The notes under the pieces were generated by a model. The model was not told the origin of the DNA. It searched no databases and saw nothing but the letters and a program-made list of their open reading frames with translations. From assembly GCA_907163375.1 (NCBI GenBank), contig CAJQUW010009206.1, positions 39,809-103,808 of the forward strand: 64,000 nucleotides of DNA. Direction: 5' to 3'. The position numbers and the translations under genes are program-made. Shown piece after piece: positions 32,075 to 42,730 of the stretch. Source of the stretch: Prostheceraeus crozeri. Its lineage: Eukaryota > Platyhelminthes > Polycladida > Euryleptidae. Each line of letters opens with the position of its first letter. Positions within the stretch are counted from its first letter, which is position 1.

Positions 32075-32411
32075 TGTTGTTGTAGTTATATCGTCTTGTT
32101 TGAGAAGAAAGCCGAAGTTAAGCACATAGAAATAGAAATGAACGGCTGCTTTGTACTTTGAAGATGTATTTTTTGTGCACTGTTGCAAACATTCTCACCG
32201 CGAGTGTAAACCCGCACGTTCCGACTCACCGTGTAGAGCGAGACAGCCATAGATAAGCATAGATAAAGGTCAAACTTAAGCATGGATAGAGTCTTTGTAC
32301 AAACATAGAAATAGAAAAGAAATGAATGAGATATGAAATCATAGAAGTTTTTACACTTTAGCAACACCGGCCCCACGAATATCTTTATACAAGAAGTATT
32401 TGCAAAAAGTC
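32075..32411. other. Short gap between two elements
   Basis: No gene is seen. A 96-codon open frame here is hydrophobic and motif-free. Part of this may be the flank of the BEL fossil; no terminal repeat was recognised. Confidence 0.35.
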
Positions 32412-35410
32412 TTATAATTCATCAACAAAACGTAGAGGAACTAAGTATGCTACTGGCCATATTAAGTCGATATGTTTGGGTATGCTTTTTACTAGACTAG
32501 ATCGGCCGCTAGCTTTTAGAGTTCGTACGTTTGTGGCTCTAACAGTCACTACTCGAATTTGAAGAGTTTTGCCATCGTCATCACCCGATTTGTGAATCTT
32601 AACGACTGTCCACATCGGCCACTGACTTCTTGGCAAGCACTGATCCATCAGCAACACTAAATCACCTACAGAATAATTGCGACGATTTACACTCCACTTT
32701 ACTATCTGTTAAAGGTGAACTAGATATCTACGTTTCCACCTAGTCCAAAAGAGATCTGCCAGGTACTGGACTTGCTTCCAACGACTTCTAATATAAATAT
32801 CATCCCTTCTGAAAAGACCTAGTGGAAAACTAGGGCCAGAATTCAACAACAAAATATGATTCGGAGTCAACGGTTCTTGATCATTGGGATCATCTAAAAT
32901 AGTAGTCAGAAGTCTATTATTAAGGATCGACTCTACCTCGGACATCAAAGTGTTCAGAGAATCATCAGAGAGACGAATACACTGTTCATTCATCATTGAG
33001 CTTAAAACCTTTTGTATCGTCCTGATCTCGCGCTCCCAAACACCACCGAAATCTAATGCAGTGGGGGATGAAAAATCCATTCAATGCCTCTTTGGAGTAT
33101 TTCCTCAGACACAACAGCATCATTCCATACTTTCAGCTTTCGATTTAGCTCCCTTTGAGCTCCGACAAAATTAGTCCCATTATCACTCCGAATAACCTTA
33201 ACGTTACCTCTTCGTGCGATAAATCGTTTGAATGAATTAATAAGCGAGTCTGATTGGAGAGAATGTGCTACTTTGATTATTATGGCACGACTGGTTAAAC
33301 AAGGGAATATGTCTACATATCGTTTTTCGACTTTTCTGCCATTTGTGACTTCAAAATGACCGAAACAATCAATACCAACATTTGTGAAATGTGGCTTATC
33401 ACTTTGACGATGGGTTTATCTTGACGCTTGCAACAAAGTAAACAATGTTTGATTACTTTTCTCGCGAGTTGAATTGCTCCAGTTATCCCGTAATTTCTTC
33501 GGAGAGTCGACACCACAGTTTCTCGACACATACAACCGCATTTACAATGTGCATCCCTTACAAGTAACTCAGAAACATGATGATTTTTCGGTAATATAAC
33601 TGGATGTTTCACTTCATAAGAAGTGGAAGCCCTGGATAACCTCCCACCGACACGGAATATGCCTTCATTGTCAATAAATGGATTCAGCTTTGACAATGAC
33701 GACTGTGACGTAGCAGCATTGCTCTTAACTACTGCTATCTCTTGACTGAAGCGAGTACGTTGTACAAATTCGATAATCGTTAGTTCTGCCCTTTTGAGAT
33801 CATGAGACGTGAGATTTGTTGGAATCTTGCTTTCTTCAAAAGACAATATTTGACTTTTTGAATCCAAGAAACTTTTCGGCTTAACCTATACCCGGCAGAG
33901 GAAGAACTTACCAATCTTTCTATTGGATCGTCTGCGACGGTCGTACTATAAGATTGAACATCTTTATCTTGCTTTACTTCTGGATCATACTCGTTGTCTA
34001 CGTCAGGATGGGTTGGGTAAGTTTGCCAACTCTCTGGGGATTGCAAAAGAAAGTCCGGTACATTCTTCCATTCATCGGCTTTAATGAATTTACATATGTC
34101 AAGCTCACGACTTGCATGGATAGTAGGGTTCAATTTGGAGGGAACATATCGCCACTGTTCAGGATTGGATCGCTCTTGAATGCATGACACACGATTAGCA
34201 ACAAATCGATAAATTCTCTTGGTTGTGTTACTAAGATATCTCAAAACAGTTGTACTGTCTGTCAAAAAAACATAGTCTGTAGCCTCGATATCGAGTTCAG
34301 TATACTGCAAGTTTTGCCGCAGTCAACTCTAACCTTGGAATTGTTGTCTTTCTGATAGAATGGTCCGATGAGCATATCTGCTTTCATTTTCAAATCGAGG
34401 ATAAGCGGCAGCTCCATAATTGACTTCGCCACCGTCACAAAAAATGCGCACAGAACATTTTTTGAAATGAAATTGATCGATAGTAAACATCCAGGAATTT
34501 CATACTTAAGAAATGGCAACCATTTATTCCACATCAGTCTTAGTCCTTCATGAAGAGAATCGTCCCAATTCAATTTCAGTATACAGAGCTCCTGGAATAT
34601 CTGTTTTGCAGGCAAAAGATTGGATTCGTACGACTGGACCAAAGAGTAGGGATATAAGGTAGAGTGTTGACTCAAAAAAGTATCTGTATACAGTGAAATT
34701 TTTTATATGAAAAGATTCAGTTTCTTGCGGAGATTACGTTCCCGTGGTCCAAAAAATTATTTGAGCAGTTTTAAAAAGTCAAAAATTTTGCCAATTTATA
34801 TACCGAGATGACGCCCCTATATAAGTGGTATGAAACAAGTAGGATGAAAAAAGAATGAATATCTGCTAATAAGCATCCTAACTAAGCGGAAATTAAGCTG
34901 ATTATCAAGGGAATTTCATGATCCGTCTTATCATGGAAGTCTTCATGAAAAAGTCGACATCTTATTGTGCTTTCTTGGCTGAAATTTCATATTTCTAATT
35001 CATGAAAGCAATAGCTGGTCATCGAGTTGCCAATTTAACAACTATTACCTCCAAGGCTGCCATGACAAGGACAATCTGTAAAATGACATCATTTCTTTCT
35101 GCTTTGCTATCATGATCAGTCAATTCCGTTGTAATTTCTTCAAAACTGCATAAATGTGTATATCTCACATTTTGAAACATTTCCGACTGTATCTCCCTTA
35201 TGTTCATTTAATAAAACCGAAAATGTATACACATTGGGGATTTAATAAATACGGAGTTACCACTCTACCTAACATATTTACTCTATGGGCTGGACTTACG
35301 AATCCAAGAGGGTCATAAGTCGACGCTATAACCGATAAAATGCTTCTTCTGGTACAATCATGATTTGTCTGGGCAATTTGAAAGTAAATGTATCGGTCAA
35401 AATATTCCAT
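32412..35410 (-). mobile_element. BEL/Pao LTR retrotransposon fossil, broken
   Basis: Parts seen in minus-strand order: the reverse transcriptase end (SVIASTYDPLGFVSP), the BEL connecting region, RNase H (FLTDSTTVLRYLS), the integrase zinc-binding region (GIFRVGGRL, HCLLCCKRQ), the integrase core end (ALDFGGVWEREIRTIQKVLS) and the C-terminal domain (MDQCLPRSQWPMWTV). Gag, protease and the first part of RT are missing, and no LTRs were found. It is broken in many places (more than five) and looks old. A 648-bp DNA element has inserted inside it. Confidence 0.9.
34640..35287. mobile_element. 648-bp miniature DNA transposon, copy 1, inside the BEL fossil
   Basis: Ends CAAAGAGTA...AGGTAGAGTG and CACTCTACCT...TACTCTATG are inverted. 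Flanks GACTGGAC (34632-34639) and GGCTGGAC (35288-35295) form an 8-bp duplication with one mismatch. The body matches copy 2 at 36078: TCTGTATACAGTGAA, AAGATTCAGTTTCTT, GGAGATTACGTTCC near the left and TGTATACACATTGGGGATTT near the right. It has no coding capacity. Confidence 0.87.
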
Positions 35411-35429
35411 TTCACGAATAGAGCTCGTT

Positions 35430-36076
35430 GATTGGGGACCTCATGATCCAAACTTACTTCCGCGACATCCGTATTGCGATCAGCTGGTGCAACAGAATCG
35501 ATTACGGTCCGTGAATTACTTACAAACTTCGTCAGATTGCGATGTAACTACGTTCGAAGGCCGCCAAATAGCAGGCATGATCCAAAGTTCACGATCAAAA
35601 CGGTAAAGCATCCTCCATCAATCATGTGTTGGGGTGCTATTTCGGCCAAATGACGGGCTGTCTTTGCACTTCTACCAAAAGGAGAAGGGTTGAATTCACA
35701 AGGATAGGGCCTGTACATTCATGAAGAAAAAGTCAAACTTCATATGGACATTCACGTGACATATTCCCAGCAAGAATCAGCCCCATGGCATGCTTCAAAG
35801 TGAACTAAGAGTTGATTTACTTAAAATCGAATCGCGCTACTGGAGAACTGACCGCCGAACTCACCAAATCTCAATGTGATTGAGAATAATTGCTGGTCGA
35901 TTGTGAAATCAAAAGTGCGTCTGCATCGTCCTGCCTTCGAGAGTGATCTAATTAAAATCCTGAAAACACTTTAGGTGACAGGAATATCGCCGGATTACTG
36001 CAAAAAGTTAGTGAGATCCACGCCCGCAAGTATCCGAGCGGTCCTCGAAAACAATGGCTATCCGAAAAAATATTGA
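35430..36076 (+). pseudogene. Tc1/mariner-type transposase fragment
   Basis: On the plus strand: YVRRPPNSRHDPKFTIKTVK, HPPSIMCWGAISAK, then after several stops NSPNLNVIENNCWSIVKSKV (the catalytic Glu block) and ISPDYCKKLVRSTPARIRAV ending in GYPKKY and a stop. It matches the C-terminal half of Tc1-like transposases. At least five in-frame stops or shifts show long decay. The stop lies at the edge of the target duplication of the following miniature element. It is not part of the BEL fossil next to it. Confidence 0.75.
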
Positions 36077-36077
36077 T

Positions 36078-36829
36078 CATAGAGTAAGTAGAGATAGGTA
36101 GAGTGTCTGTATACAGTGAAAATTTTTATATCAAAAGATTCAGTTTCTTACGGAGATTACGTTCCTGTGGTCCAAAAGAAATTTGTCCGGTTTTTGAAAA
36201 GTTAAATTTTGGAAAATTCATATACTACCGACATGATGCCCCTTTATAAGTAGTATGAAACAAGTTTGATATCAAAAGAATATTCGCTAAGAAGCATCTT
36301 AATTAAGCGTAAATAAAGCAGATGATCTAGAAAGTTTGATGAACTGCATTGTAATGCAAGTCCCGCAAGTCGTCAAGCAAAGGTTGAGATCTCATTGTGC
36401 TCATAGAGTTGCTTCTTTGCTGAGATGTCATGTTTTCAATTCAATTTTCAGTGGCTTGATTTTACGATTAATAAGGCGTCATGTAATTGAATCTGAATAG
36501 CGATGTGTCGACCCATTAACATATATAAAAGTTAATTATGATAAGCTTCCTTGATACTGATATTTTGTTCTTTCAGTGGCAGTTTGTGATATGATCACGC
36601 TTCAGAGGAGGATTTGTGGAATACAAACTATTCCTTGTTCTGTATTGCGATCATTATCAGTCAAATTCGTTTACATTTCTCCAAGCGTGTAAAAGCTGCA
36701 TATCTTACAAGTGGAAATGGGTCTTGATCTGGAATCGACTCATGTTTATTCAATGAAATCGAAACTGTATACACATTGGGGATTTAATAAATGCTGAGTT
36801 ACCACTCTACCTAATATACTTACTCTATG
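36078..36829. mobile_element. 752-bp miniature DNA transposon, copy 2
   Basis: Ends CATAGAGTAAGTA and TACTTACTCTATG are perfect inverted repeats, extended by AGGTAGAGTG / CACTCTACCT further in. The target duplication ATATTGAT is perfect (36070-36077 and 36830-36837). It shares its whole plan with copy 1 at 34640 but is about 100 bp longer. An 8-bp duplication fits hAT or P-like families, yet the ends do not look like the CAGGG hATs of this window. Confidence 0.9.
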
Positions 36830-36837
36830 ATATTGAT

Positions 36838-39398
36838 TTTGTGTAAGTGAAGCATGCCATTTCTAGTTAAGTCAATAACCATACTGCATGAAAAGAGTTC
36901 TACTTATGTGTTCCAGTCTAATAGAGATAATATTCATTAGCATATTGATATTTTCGCTGGGTGGGCTAATATTTTGGCCACTATGGTAAATGGAAAACAA
37001 AAATTTGCACATATTTTCTTCAGATCGACAAGCAATTGACCGAAGAACTAGATTGAGTTCGGGCAAATGGTGGGCAAGTAGAAAATAAGTGTCATAGTAG
37101 TTCTAGTGATGGCAACTGTTTTTCCATTGGATCATCAATACTTTAAAGAAATAAAGCATTGAGTCGCTAACTGCTTTTGCATCAACAACTTTGAAACTAT
37201 CACTGAGAGAATCCGCCACATTACAGAAACAAAATATTCTTTAATCGATGTCGTACATCAGCATAAATTGACGACTAAAAACTATAGCATTTTCCCAATA
37301 TGAGGAAACTGAGTTCTATATTGTGCTCAAATATTACACTTTACAGACGCCATGCAGCTTAATATACTTTTTAATATGAAATGATGCCAAGACCACGACA
37401 GGAGAATATTAAAGAGATGAAAGCAACATTTGATGCAATCCATTACTGAAAACACTAAAGTGTCTTGAGTTTTAGACGTCATCATTGCAGTATGCCTGTA
37501 AAGAATCAATAACTCATATGCAGACAAGTCATCATCCTAACTACAGACATATACTCGTACAATTAATGAAATTCATGCAGTTCAAATCTAACTCTCTGCA
37601 GCTCGTTTCCAAAATTTGAAATTTACAAAGACCAATGAAAATAGCTCATTCATGTTTGCGCTTCATGAACACACAAAGGTGAGCTGCCGGATTTCCCAGC
37701 ACATCCACCTACCGATTTTTACATTTTATGAATTCCACGATTTTCCTGACATAGCACCGAAAAAATAAACTGTCCATTAAACTAAAACAATTTATACGAC
37801 TTCGAACTATATGTACTATAGTAGCATAATCTGCATTAAATGATTATAAAATGATTTGTTTTCGTACTTGTAAATAAAGCAAAATTACAATATTTTTCTT
37901 TAAAATTTTGTGAAAATCTCTCACATTTTTCAACCCTATTTAAGCACCTATAAGGCGATCAGTCAGTTTCATCAATAACGTCCTTGAAATCAGTAAATTC
38001 TATTCTTTCAGAATCATATAAGTGAATGTGATTTTGATTCATCAATGGTCGAAAAAATTCATTTTTGAAGTGGGTATGATCTTTCATGGTCTTGTAATTC
38101 CGTCACGAAAATTTTACGATTGTTTTAGCTGACGATTTTTATCCATGTTTGTTTTTCTACATTTTTTTGGATTAACAGTAAAGTTTGATCACAATCATCG
38201 TACAACAGTTCAGTTGTACATTGGTATTTCTGAATTCAGTGACAAAATTCGAGTGACGGAATTACATAAAAACGCTTCGTGAAGGACGCTAGAGGTTTGA
38301 TTGATATCTTTGTCTGTTATGTCTGATATATCTTTGATCCTTGGTTGTTAAAACCATAGGGGATACTGATGACGGCTAAAAAGCCAAAAACGCTGGCAGT
38401 CCAGCCTGAAGAAACTTCATCAATACTTGTAGCTCCGACAATGATTTTAATCAAACCTTGCTCTCATCTCTTATATTTCAAACATATGTAATAAAAAGCA
38501 ACTTTTGGCTTTTAGACAAGACATTGACAGCTATTTCATTAAAGTTGATCCGCCATGCTATAAGTAAACGCAACATCAACACGAAAAGAAATCCTTGTCA
38601 CTTCTGCAGTTGTTTGCGAGATTTCAATTTTCGTTGGTGTCTTCGCCGAATTTTGCTTATCCGCTTTTGCAAAAGTGATAATGTAAAATATTCTTTTGTC
38701 ACTCCCCTGTTCTACTTTTCGGTAGATTTCTGCTTCATTTTTTTGGCAGACGCTTCTTGAAAGATGTTTCTTGGAAAGCATCAAAGCAATCAAAACTCAA
38801 ATCATAATCTATTTTATAAGAACATGGCTTACTACAACTTTTTCGTCAGGCTTTCCTACCTTAATGCTAATCAAGCATATTTGAAATATACCATATCATA
38901 AAAGCTAAAAAATGTAAAATTACGTCTGTGCAATTTTTCATGACTAAAAGTTGGTTGCGACAGGGTGTGAGAGGTCGGATATATCAAAGTTTGTTGGAGA
39001 TATCTTACGTCCTCTCTATGCTACGACAGAAAGGATTGCTAATATTCCGACATCTGCGGTCAAAACATATCAATGATCAATATCATGACATTTGACATCA
39101 AGCCTATTGCTATGCCATGCAAATGTAAATTATGCTGTTTGCCTACATTTTCAAGCATTCGGATGATGAAACATGCAAATGTGCCTATTTACATAAATGA
39201 GATACTTTCATTTGATGCACACCATGATTTAATTGATACACGAGAAAAAGGATCAAGTTTTTATGAAAGTTAATTGAATGATGGGTGATGCTAAATTGCC
39301 TACTTTCAGATTGACCTAAGATTGTTAATTCGCTTCCTTGAAGGAAACGATGCATTTATGTTTCCATATATTTTCATTTAAAACATGGAATATTTTAC

Positions 39399-39403
<5 letters not shown>
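36838..39403. other. Gene-free stretch
   Basis: I see no supported gene. At about 38361-38387, CTGATGACGGCTAAAAAGCC followed by AAAAACG forms a small hairpin like three others in the window. The open frames near 38.5 kb are motif-free. Confidence 0.4.

Positions 39404-39455
<52 letters not shown>
39404..39455. repeat. TA microsatellite
   Basis: About 26 TA dinucleotides run without interruption up to the start of the LINE fragment at 39457. The LINE may have inserted next to it, or the repeat may have grown at the junction. Confidence 0.95.
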
Positions 39456-39456
<1 letters not shown>

Positions 39457-39457
<1 letters not shown>

Positions 39458-39590
39458 AATATCCACTTCGCTCCTGATATGGATTCCCTCATTCAAGCCA
39501 TCAACATCTATGTCAATGAAGCTTCGAAATTGGGGCTCTAAGTCAACTACTCTAAGAAAAAGTTAATGATGATAAGTGAGAGCACACCTC
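39457..39590 (+). mobile_element. LINE fragment, left part (interrupted by the Polinton)
   Basis: It reads FAPDMDSLIQAINIYVNEAS, then KLGL, VNYSKKKLMMISEST, the region just after the YADD box of a non-LTR reverse transcriptase, with one stop. It ends in CACCTC, the Polinton target, and resumes at 60,146. The 5' side is missing, being cut at the TA repeat. Confidence 0.75.
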
Positions 39591-39963
39591 AGTAATGGGA
39601 AAAAGACCGGACCAGGACACCATAAAATCAAAAAAAATAGTACTTTTAAAAACGACATAAATTCATGAATTTAGTCCCTTTTTCAGGTTTTTAAGACCTA
39701 AATTCATGAATTTGGTTCATTCAAAAAGTACCATTTTTTTCAAAAATGGTACTTTTAAAAACGACATAAATTCATGAATTTAGGTCTTAAAAACCTGAAA
39801 AAGGGACTAAATTCATGAATTTATGTCGTTTTTAAAAGTACTCAATTTTCAAATTTTTCAAAATCTCAAATTTGAGAATTACAATTTTCACCCTCAAAAT
39901 CATGACCGTTCCAGGACACCAAAAATTATAAAAGTTGAGTATCTCAAATTTGAGAATTACAAT

Positions 39964-39991
39964 CGGGCGAAGCCCTAGAACCTTCGGTTCG
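39964..39991 (-). repeat. Double-hairpin palindrome (terminal repeat, outer)
   Basis: GGGCGAAGCCC hairpin followed by GAACCTTCGGTTC hairpin, in inverse order to most copies. It is mirrored at 59748-59775 in the right repeat. Confidence 0.85.
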
Positions 39992-40107
39992 ATTTTCATT
40001 GCTTAAATCATGACCGTTCTAGGACACCGAAAATCATAAAAGTTGGGAATTTCAAATTCATGAATTTTATCCATTTTTCAGGTTTTTAAAATATATCATG
40101 TGACTTG

Positions 40108-40134
40108 CGAACCGAAGGTTCAGGGCTTCGCCCG
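40108..40134 (+). repeat. Double-hairpin palindrome (terminal repeat, inner)
   Basis: CGAACCGAAGGTTC followed by AGGGCTTCGCCCG. It lies just before the terminal-repeat gene and is mirrored, in slightly altered form, at 59607-59631. Confidence 0.85.
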
Positions 40135-40154
40135 TTAAAAATATTTCTTTAAAA

Positions 40155-40478
40155 ATGGAAGAAACAAAAGTGGAAGGAACTTCAGAAATGGAAGGAACCT
40201 CAAGAATATATCCTTCGTTATCATATGAACGTAGTTCTACTTTAATGGACATTGAAAAAATGAACATTGAAAAAATGAATAAAAAAAAACACAAAGATAG
40301 AGTTAGGTATATGAAAGATAAGGAATCTCAATTATTATTAAGATTAGAGCATTATAAAAAGTTAAGAAAGAGATGGTCTAATGCTTTAACAATTGTCATT
40401 TCATCTGGCGTTCTTACAATTCCAGTAGTTGCTACTGCTTTAACTCGATACAAAATGAAAACACATTTCCATCTTTGA
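40155..40478 (+). CDS. Terminal-repeat membrane protein, left copy
   Basis: The 107-residue frame starts MEETKVEGTSEMEGTS, followed by a basic coiled stretch (KKKHKDRVRYMKDKESQLLL and RLEHYKKLRKRW) and one hydrophobic segment (LTIVISSGVLTIPVVATAL). The same protein is encoded in the right terminal repeat. This copy is shorter and leaves the repeat within its last codons, so its tail differs. Similar basic-then-hydrophobic proteins lie near the ends of other Polintons; the role is unknown, and a membrane association is inferred. Confidence 0.6.
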   Translation: MEETKVEGTSEMEGTSRIYPSLSYERSSTLMDIEKMNIEKMNKKKHKDRVRYMKDKESQLLLRLEHYKKLRKRWSNALTIVISSGVLTIPVVATALTRYKMKTHFHL

Positions 40479-40512
40479 AATATTTTATTCACATCACAGA
40501 CAAGTACTATGT

Positions 40513-40870
40513 ACAAGTAGCATGGTTTACAACGAATAAAATATGTTGACTAGAAAATGTATTATGCCATGATACAATTGTTTCTGTATGAGTAAAATAA
40601 GGTAAGGCTCATAGAACTATAAAACCAATGAGGACAAGTAGCATGGTTTACAACGAATAAAATATGTTGACTAGAAAATGTATTATGCCATGATACAATT
40701 GTTTCTGTATGAGTAAAATAAGGTAAGGCTCATAGAACTATAAAACCAATGAGGACAAGTAGTATGGTTTACAACGAATAATATATATGTTACTAAAATG
40801 TATTATGGCATGATACATTTGTTTCTCGTAAATAGAAATAAGGTAATACTCATAGTACTATTATCCATTG
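40513..40870 (+). repeat. 121-bp tandem repeat, three copies
   Basis: Units start at 40513, 40634 and 40755 with ACAAGTAGCATGGTTTACAA (the third has AGTATGG). The first two are nearly identical; the third is diverged and partial. It lies between the terminal repeat and the first minus-strand gene, which ends in it. Confidence 0.9.
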
Positions 40871-40886
40871 CGAGTAGCTTACCGTT

Positions 40887-41477
40887 TCAATTGATTGAGT
40901 TTAGTATTTCATCAAGGGTTGGGCGCTGTCTCCCATGGCGAAGATACGAGTCAATAATAGCGAAGTTCCTTTTGAAAAATGATATAGATTCCGTCGAGTT
41001 CTTAATAAACGGAAATCGTAAATATAGTTTATAAAATTTTCTTAAAAAGATGTTATAGCCTCTGGAATAACCTAATTGTTTACAAACATGGCCACTTCCC
41101 CGGATTACAGTCAAAGCTCTTCCTTTTAACAACGATAACTTCACAGTATTCTTCACCGAAATGTCTTCTTCTCTTCTTAAATGTGCTAAATAATTAGTTA
41201 GCTCTGATGGTAAGATGTCTCTTTGAATTTCTTCTTCAAAATTATAGTTTGAACTGATATTGATGGCGTTATCCTGCAATGTGTCTTCAAATCGATTTAT
41301 CACTAAAAATTCTCTGAATGTTTTTGATGCGTGGATGTCTTCTTCCTCCCTTGGTTTAAGATATTTCTCCTGAAATTCTGTTAGCATCTCAATACACTTC
41401 TTCCGTTGATCTTCGTTCACAATAGTGTCTGAAATTTTTCTTTTCAAATCGGCAAAGGCGATGCTTGAACGTGCCAT
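40887..41477 (-). CDS. Unknown Polinton protein, 196 residues
   Basis: The intact frame starts MARSSIAFADLKRKISDTIV. It is mostly helical and charged, with an acidic N-terminal half and a basic, aromatic C-terminal half (KQLGYSRGYNIFLRKFYKLY, LRFPFIKNSTES). There are no Cys or His clusters and no membrane segment. I do not recognise a family. Its place near the left end and its distinct codon use (less AT-extreme than the capsid genes) suggest an accessory gene. Confidence 0.6.
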   Translation of the reverse strand: MARSSIAFADLKRKISDTIVNEDQRKKCIEMLTEFQEKYLKPREEEDIHASKTFREFLVINRFEDTLQDNAINISSNYNFEEEIQRDILPSELTNYLAHLRREEDISVKNTVKLSLLKGRALTVIRGSGHVCKQLGYSRGYNIFLRKFYKLYLRFPFIKNSTESISFFKRNFAIIDSYLRHGRQRPTLDEILNSIN

Positions 41478-41871
41478 TTTCGTTAAAACGTAGTGAATTA
41501 ATTATGATAAAAAATAAAATTGTTGAAAGTCGCTGATGAAATTGACCAAAATAGATAAAGGTCACAGATGATTCGTAAGCAGTCACAGTCTCGTAGAACG
41601 CTCGCAGAATGAATACACGCAGTAATACGTGGAATAATGGCAGCAGCTGTTCAAGTGAAAAGTTATGAGTTATGCGGGTCACAAAGAATTCTCTCATACT
41701 GAATAGCTTAAACTGCTAGCAGCTGTTCATGTTGAGAAATTTGGTAACAGATGTTGCTAATGTCTTAATACAGATAAAACAATCAATATTCTCTTAACAA
41801 GAGTTCATAAGAATAAAATGGAACAATGTAACGTTTTAATTTAGATTAAATTAAATCATTTCAAAATCGAA

Positions 41872-42172
41872 TAAGTAGTAAAGAAAGACATCATTAGAGA
41901 ACAGTTTTAAATCAATACCCCCTCCCTTCTGACTAAGTAGCAAGGAAAGTCATCATTGTGGAATAGTTTTAAATCAATACCCCCTCCCTTCTGACTAAGT
42001 AGTAAAGAAAGACATCATTAGAGACCAGTTTTAAATCAATACCCCCCCCCCAGTAGTAAGGAAAGTCATCATTATAAAAATGTTTTAAATCAATACCCCC
42101 TTCTGACTAAGTAGTAAGGAAAGACATCATTAGAGAACAGTTTTAAATCAATACCCCCCCCTCCTTCTGACT
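41872..42172 (+). repeat. Five tandem units of about 60 bp
   Basis: CATCATT recurs at 41889, 41952, 42014, 42068 and 42126 within units of 54-63 bp containing AGTTTTAAATCAATACCCCC and CTTCTGACTAAGTAGTA. The C-runs vary in length. The array lies directly upstream of the protease gene and may hold its promoter. Confidence 0.88.
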
Positions 42173-42207
42173 TCTAGGGGTCCCTTAAGAAATTTTTTTA
42201 TTATAAA

Positions 42208-42696
42208 ATGAGCAACATAAATGAGTTTTTGAAATTATATGGAACACAGACAACAACGAATTTCGATTTAAATAAGATTGCTAATCGATTAGGAATAAAG
42301 AATTTTCACATATTGATGAGGGATGAATTACAATTCCTAAAAAATAGGCCAACAGGAACCTTCAGTTCCCGGAACAAAGTTCCATCAATAACTGTAAATT
42401 TCATAACGAATCTTCACACTTCAGACCAAAACGGCGTACATTGGTCAGCAGGCGTTAAAAATCATCAGCAAAACTATTATTTTGATCGCCCGGAGGCTGA
42501 GAACTATTATTTTGATTCATACGGTTTGCCCCCTACAAATGAAGTAAAAGAATTACTTGGCAATGGAATTTATAATACGTTTCAAATTCAAACACCAGGC
42601 ACTACTTATTGTGGACAATTATGTCTTTATGTTTTATTTAAATTACAAAAAGGAGTACCATTTCTAGATATTATGTTAGAGTTAAACAATCTATAA
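42208..42696 (+). CDS. Adenain-like cysteine protease (Polinton PRO)
   Basis: This 162-residue protein has the catalytic layout of the C5/Ulp1-type proteases that mature adenovirus and Polinton capsids: His in QNGVHWSAGV (about residue 78), the acidic residue in YYFDSYGLPP (about 107) and the nucleophile in TTYCGQLCLYVLFKL (about 136). The length fits the family (150-200). It is the only plus-strand gene in the left half. A GC-rich pair of small hairpins lies within its coding sequence at 42352-42381. The frame looks whole. Confidence 0.9.
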   Translation: MSNINEFLKLYGTQTTTNFDLNKIANRLGIKNFHILMRDELQFLKNRPTGTFSSRNKVPSITVNFITNLHTSDQNGVHWSAGVKNHQQNYYFDRPEAENYYFDSYGLPPTNEVKELLGNGIYNTFQIQTPGTTYCGQLCLYVLFKLQKGVPFLDIMLELNNL

Positions 42697-42730
42697 CTCA
42701 AGCGAAGCTAGCTAAAGCGCCACCTAAAGG

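Larger units (their letters stand above)
39591..40445 (+). repeat. Polinton left terminal inverted repeat
   Basis: It is about 0.85 kb and matches the complement of about 59235-60145 closely apart from small indels. Within it lies a smaller inverted structure: the block TAAATTCATGAATTTA with TTTTTCAGGTTTTTAAGACC occurs in both directions around a centre near 39745, so one strand of the end can fold on itself. It contains two double-hairpin palindromes and the start of a gene shared with the right repeat. Confidence 0.92.

Noticed and set aside
32086-32376. 96-codon minus-strand frame
   Set aside because: No motif, biased hydrophobic composition, lies between two element ends.
38458-38793. 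Two overlapping frames of 84-100 codons
   Set aside because: No family features, no splice sites, opposite-strand shadows of each other.
39338-39541. Plus-strand frame with Tyr-Ile repeats
   Set aside because: The repeats are the translated TA microsatellite. Only the part after 39457 has LINE similarity.
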